The notes under the pieces are model-generated. The model saw nothing but the letters and a program-made list of their open reading frames with translations, had not been told where the DNA came from and did no database searches. DNA of 8,367 nucleotides from an uncultured Opitutia bacterium. GTDB lineage: Bacteria; Verrucomicrobiota; Verrucomicrobiia; Opitutales; UBA953. The translations under genes and the position numbers were made by a program. Positions within the stretch are counted from its first letter, which is position 1; each line of letters starts with the position of its first letter. Location: contig CAIRWP010000365.1 in NCBI GenBank assembly GCA_903882335.1, forward strand, positions 1 through 8,367, in the 5' to 3' direction. Positions 6,884 through 8,367 of this stretch are shown here, in pieces.

Positions 6884-7852
6884 CTACTCGGCGTAGACGC
6901 CCATGGCGCGGAACTTGGCGTACCGCATGGCGACGAGTTTTTCCGGGCTGGACTTGGAGAGGTCGGCCAAGGAGTCGCGCAGGGTCTTGCGGATATTGGA
7001 GCCGGTCGCCGCGGGATCTTCCTGGGCGCCGCCCAGCGGCTCTTTCACGACGCCGTCGACGACGCCGAGCTTGAGGAGGTTAGGGGCGTCGAGGCGCAGG
7101 GCCTCGGCGGCCTTCGGGGCGTGGGCGCGGTCCTTAAAGAGAATCGCCGCGCAACCTTCGGGGGAGATGACGGAGTAGTAAGCGTTCTCGAGGATGTAGA
7201 CCTTGTTCGAGACGGCGATGCCGAGCGCGCCGCCGGAGCCGCCTTCGCCGATGACGAAGGTGATGATCGGCACGCCGAATTGGCTCATCTCGCGGAGATT
7301 GACCGCGATGGCCTCGGCCACGTGGCGTTCCTCGGAGCCGATGCCCGGGAAAGCGCCGGGGGTGTCGACCAGGGTGATGATCGGGAGGCCGAAGGTGCTG
7401 GCCATCTTCATCAGACGGAGGGCCTTGCGGTAGCCTTCGGGATTGGGGCAGCCGAAATTGCGGCGAAGGTTCTCCTTGGTGTCGCGGCCCTTCTGCTGGC
7501 CGATGACCATGACCGGGCGACCCTCGAAGAAGGCCGTCCCGCCGACGGTGGACTCGTCGTCCATGAACAGGCGGTCACCATGGAGCTCCTGGAAGTCGTC
7601 GAAGAGCATCCCGATGTAGTCGAGGGAGTAGGGGCGGCGGGGGTGGCGCGCCAGCTGGACCCGCTGCCAGGGGTTGAGGTTGCCGTAGACCTCCCGGCGG
7701 GTCTGCTCGAGTTTGGCCTCGAGGGAGCGGACCTCCTTGGTCACGTCCATCCCGGCGGTCTCGGAGGAGGCACGGAGGGCGTTGATCTTGTCTTCGAGCT
7801 CCCGGATGGGCTTTTCGAACTCAAGGGTGAAGCGAGGCTTCGGGGCGGACAT
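6884..7852 (-). CDS. accA: Acetyl-CoA carboxylase carboxyltransferase subunit alpha
   Basis: AccA, with AccD, forms the cytoplasmic carboxyltransferase that moves the carboxyl group from carboxybiotin on AccB to acetyl-CoA, giving malonyl-CoA for fatty acid synthesis. The 322-residue length matches E. coli AccA (319). The N-terminal FEKPIRELEDKINAL helix (12-26) is followed by QLARHPRRPYSLDY (66-79), RPVMVIGQQKGRDTKE (112-127), NPEGYRKALRLM (137-148) and DTPGAFPGIGSEERH (163-177). GEGGSGGAL (202-210), in the oxyanion-type CoA-binding loop, and YYSVISPEGCAAIL (225-238) complete a crotonase-fold carboxyltransferase; I see no missing key segment. The ATG at 7852 gives the family-standard N-terminus. 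The upstream leader is C-rich with no Shine-Dalgarno. accD is not in the window. The gene converges on the pilin operon and diverges from the DUF1080-like gene. Confidence 0.97.
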   Translation of the reverse strand: MSAPKPRFTLEFEKPIRELEDKINALRASSETAGMDVTKEVRSLEAKLEQTRREVYGNLNPWQRVQLARHPRRPYSLDYIGMLFDDFQELHGDRLFMDDESTVGGTAFFEGRPVMVIGQQKGRDTKENLRRNFGCPNPEGYRKALRLMKMASTFGLPIITLVDTPGAFPGIGSEERHVAEAIAVNLREMSQFGVPIITFVIGEGGSGGALGIAVSNKVYILENAYYSVISPEGCAAILFKDRAHAPKAAEALRLDAPNLLKLGVVDGVVKEPLGGAQEDPAATGSNIRKTLRDSLADLSKSSPEKLVAMRYAKFRAMGVYAE

Positions 7853-7927
7853 GGGGGTAAACTAGGGGGCTTGGCGGGTAAAGGGCAAGGATTTGGAGGG
7901 GGTGGGGGAGGTGGGATAGGGGAAGAA

Positions 7928-7954
7928 GGGCTAGGGCTGGGGGCAGGGCTGGGG
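7928..7954 (+). repeat. Left arm of a 27-nt imperfect inverted repeat (GGGCTAGGG-type)
   Basis: This G-rich arm starts GGGCTAGGGCT and ends GGGCTGGGG. It matches the reverse complement of 8114-8140 at 24 of 27 positions. The three differences all have G here and T at the facing plus-strand position in the right arm, so plus-strand RNA would pair along the whole length with three G-U wobbles. One more pair (C7955 with G8113) extends the stem. The arm is built of degenerate hexamers (GGGCTA/GGGCTG) and is part of a longer tract able to form G-quadruplexes. Confidence 0.85.
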
Positions 7955-8078
7955 CTGGGGTACCATGGCCGGTCAAATCCTCCAGGGAGGCACGCCCTAT
8001 CCCTGCTCGTCCGTGGTTGTCTCGCGGTGCGATTTAATTGGCTGCTTAGGTAGGGCTCTTGGGGTGGCTTTTGCTCCG

Positions 8079-8105
8079 TACTCCGTGATCGGCAGTCTGT
8101 ACTCC
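8079..8105 (+). repeat. Short direct repeats GTACTCC in the core of the intergenic region
   Basis: GTACTCC occurs at 8079-8085 and again at 8099-8105, 20 nt apart, and CTCCGTA at 8074-8080 is followed directly by CTCCGTG at 8081-8087. The copies look like remnants of a short tandem or interspersed repeat, or paired binding sites in the core between the two arms of the inverted repeat. The function is unknown. Confidence 0.4.
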
Positions 8106-8113
8106 TTGTTTGG

Positions 8114-8140
8114 CCCTAGCCCTGTCCCTAGCCCTAGCCC
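8114..8140 (-). repeat. Right arm of the 27-nt imperfect inverted repeat (CCCTAGCCC-type)
   Basis: This C-rich arm begins CCCTAGCCCTG and ends CCCTAGCCC. It is the reverse complement of 7928-7954 with three mismatches. It is the more regular of the two arms, with CTAGCC hexamers, and it opens the C/T-rich leader of the downstream gene. The arms enclose 159 nt, and the whole inverted-repeat unit spans 213 nt (7928-8140). Confidence 0.85.
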
Positions 8141-8212
8141 AAACTCCAACCATCCCATTCTATCCTTCCCCTTTTCCCGCTGTTTTCCAATTTATCCCTA
8201 CCCCTGACCACC

Positions 8213-8367
8213 ATGCGTACCCCCGCCTATCTCCTCTTGCTTGCCGCCGCCGGCCTCGTCGCCGCCGAAGGCTACACCGATACCCCGCTCATCCCGGGCA
8301 CCCAGTGGCACGTCCACGATTCCGCCCGCCCCCAGCCGCCGCGCGCCGACAAGGATAAGCTGAAGTG
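8213..8367 (+). CDS. N-terminus of a secreted DUF1080-like (3-keto-disaccharide hydrolase-type) protein, cut by window edge
   Basis: Only 51 codons are visible. Residues 1-18 (MRTPAYLLLLAAAGLVAA) form a clear signal peptide, probably cut before EGYTD, so the protein should be periplasmic or extracellular. The mature start GYTDTPLIPGTQWHVHD, followed by ARPQPP, matches the conserved opening of secreted DUF1080 proteins that I recall from Verrucomicrobiota and Planctomycetota. That domain has a concanavalin-like beta-sandwich and is now described as 3-keto-disaccharide hydrolase, acting on 3-keto-glycosides in sugar breakdown. The catalytic region lies beyond the window, so activity cannot be judged. 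The ATG is set by the signal peptide. The upstream leader is C/T-rich (TATCCCTACCCCTGACCACC) without a Shine-Dalgarno. The gene diverges from accA across a repeat-bearing 360-bp region. Confidence 0.72.
   Translation, partial: MRTPAYLLLLAAAGLVAAEGYTDTPLIPGTQWHVHDSARPQPPRADKDKLK

Larger units (their letters stand above)
7853..8212. other. 360-bp divergent intergenic region, G-run tract and pyrimidine-rich leaders
   Basis: This region lies between the accA start (leftward) and the DUF1080-like start (rightward). The left third is very G-rich on the plus strand, with ten runs of three or more G between 7898 and 7960, so the accA leader mRNA would be C-rich. The right third (about 8114-8212) is C/T-rich on the plus strand, so the rightward leader is also pyrimidine-rich. 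The middle carries ordinary mixed sequence, including a small AT patch (TTTAATT near 8033-8039). It must hold the promoters for both genes, but I found no convincing -35/-10 pair. The one 80-codon open frame (7965-8207) is low-complexity Pro/Ser sequence and is not called. Confidence 0.8.

Noticed and set aside
6857..8053. 398-codon plus-strand open frame covering accA
   Set aside because: It is antisense to the unmistakable accA and runs on through the G-rich repeat tract; its Gly-rich tail is a translation of that tract.
7928..8140. MITE or insertion sequence defined by the 27-nt inverted repeats
   Set aside because: The 213-bp size would suit a MITE, but the arms are hexamer-like low-complexity repeats and I see no convincing target-site duplication (flanks GGAAGAA and AAACTCC). 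It cannot be supported without other copies.
7965..8207. 80-codon open frame in the accA-DUF1080 spacer
   Set aside because: It is Pro/Ser low-complexity sequence derived from the C-rich arm, without an initiation signal, ending just before a well supported gene start.
1..8367. CRISPR array, tRNA, rRNA or integrase-type sequence
   Set aside because: I saw no regularly spaced repeats, no tRNA-like cloverleaf or CCA end, no rRNA text and no recombinase motifs on either strand.

Overview
The window is GC-rich bacterial DNA with a strong third-codon G/C bias. Its gene content points to the phylum Verrucomicrobiota, perhaps an Opitutales-like lineage. The clues are a tandem run of four prepilin-type proteins resembling the 'Verru_Chthon cassette' families, the start of a secreted DUF1080-type protein, a PF07399-type Na+/H+ antiporter, and starts without Shine-Dalgarno sequences. 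The taxonomic call is inference from families and composition; there is no rRNA or other marker here.

Layout, left to right. (1) 1-1523, minus strand: a large exported protein of the DUF4874/DUF4832 type, cut by the left edge. (2) A 64-bp divergent spacer with two small inverted repeats. (3) 1588-3030, plus: a polytopic membrane protein, putative Na+/H+ antiporter. (4) 3031-3127: a spacer with a small hairpin and a promoter-like element. (5) 3128-6805, plus: a tight four-gene operon of pseudopilin-like proteins, each next gene overlapping the previous stop by 4 nt (GTGA, GTGA, ATGA). (6) 6827-6854: a strong intrinsic terminator shared by the converging pilin operon and accA. (7) 6884-7852, minus: accA, the carboxyltransferase alpha subunit of acetyl-CoA carboxylase. 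(8) 7853-8212: a 360-bp divergent non-coding region with a long G-run tract, a 27-nt imperfect inverted repeat around a 159-nt core, and pyrimidine-rich leaders on both sides. (9) 8213-8367, plus: the start of a secreted DUF1080-like protein, cut by the right edge.

How the genes relate. The four pilin-like proteins have the content expected of a type II secretion/type IV pilus pseudopilin tip: one GspG-like, one GspH/FimT-like, one GspI/PilV-like and one GspJ/PilW-like. They probably assemble together using ATPase, platform and prepilin peptidase genes encoded elsewhere. The two truncated genes encode exported proteins of families linked to carbohydrate metabolism or of unknown function. The antiporter and accA are stand-alone housekeeping-type genes.

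No mobile element, CRISPR array, tRNA or rRNA was seen. The least explained sequence is the 7853-8212 intergenic region, whose two arms would pair along their whole length in plus-strand RNA, with the three mismatches becoming G-U wobbles.
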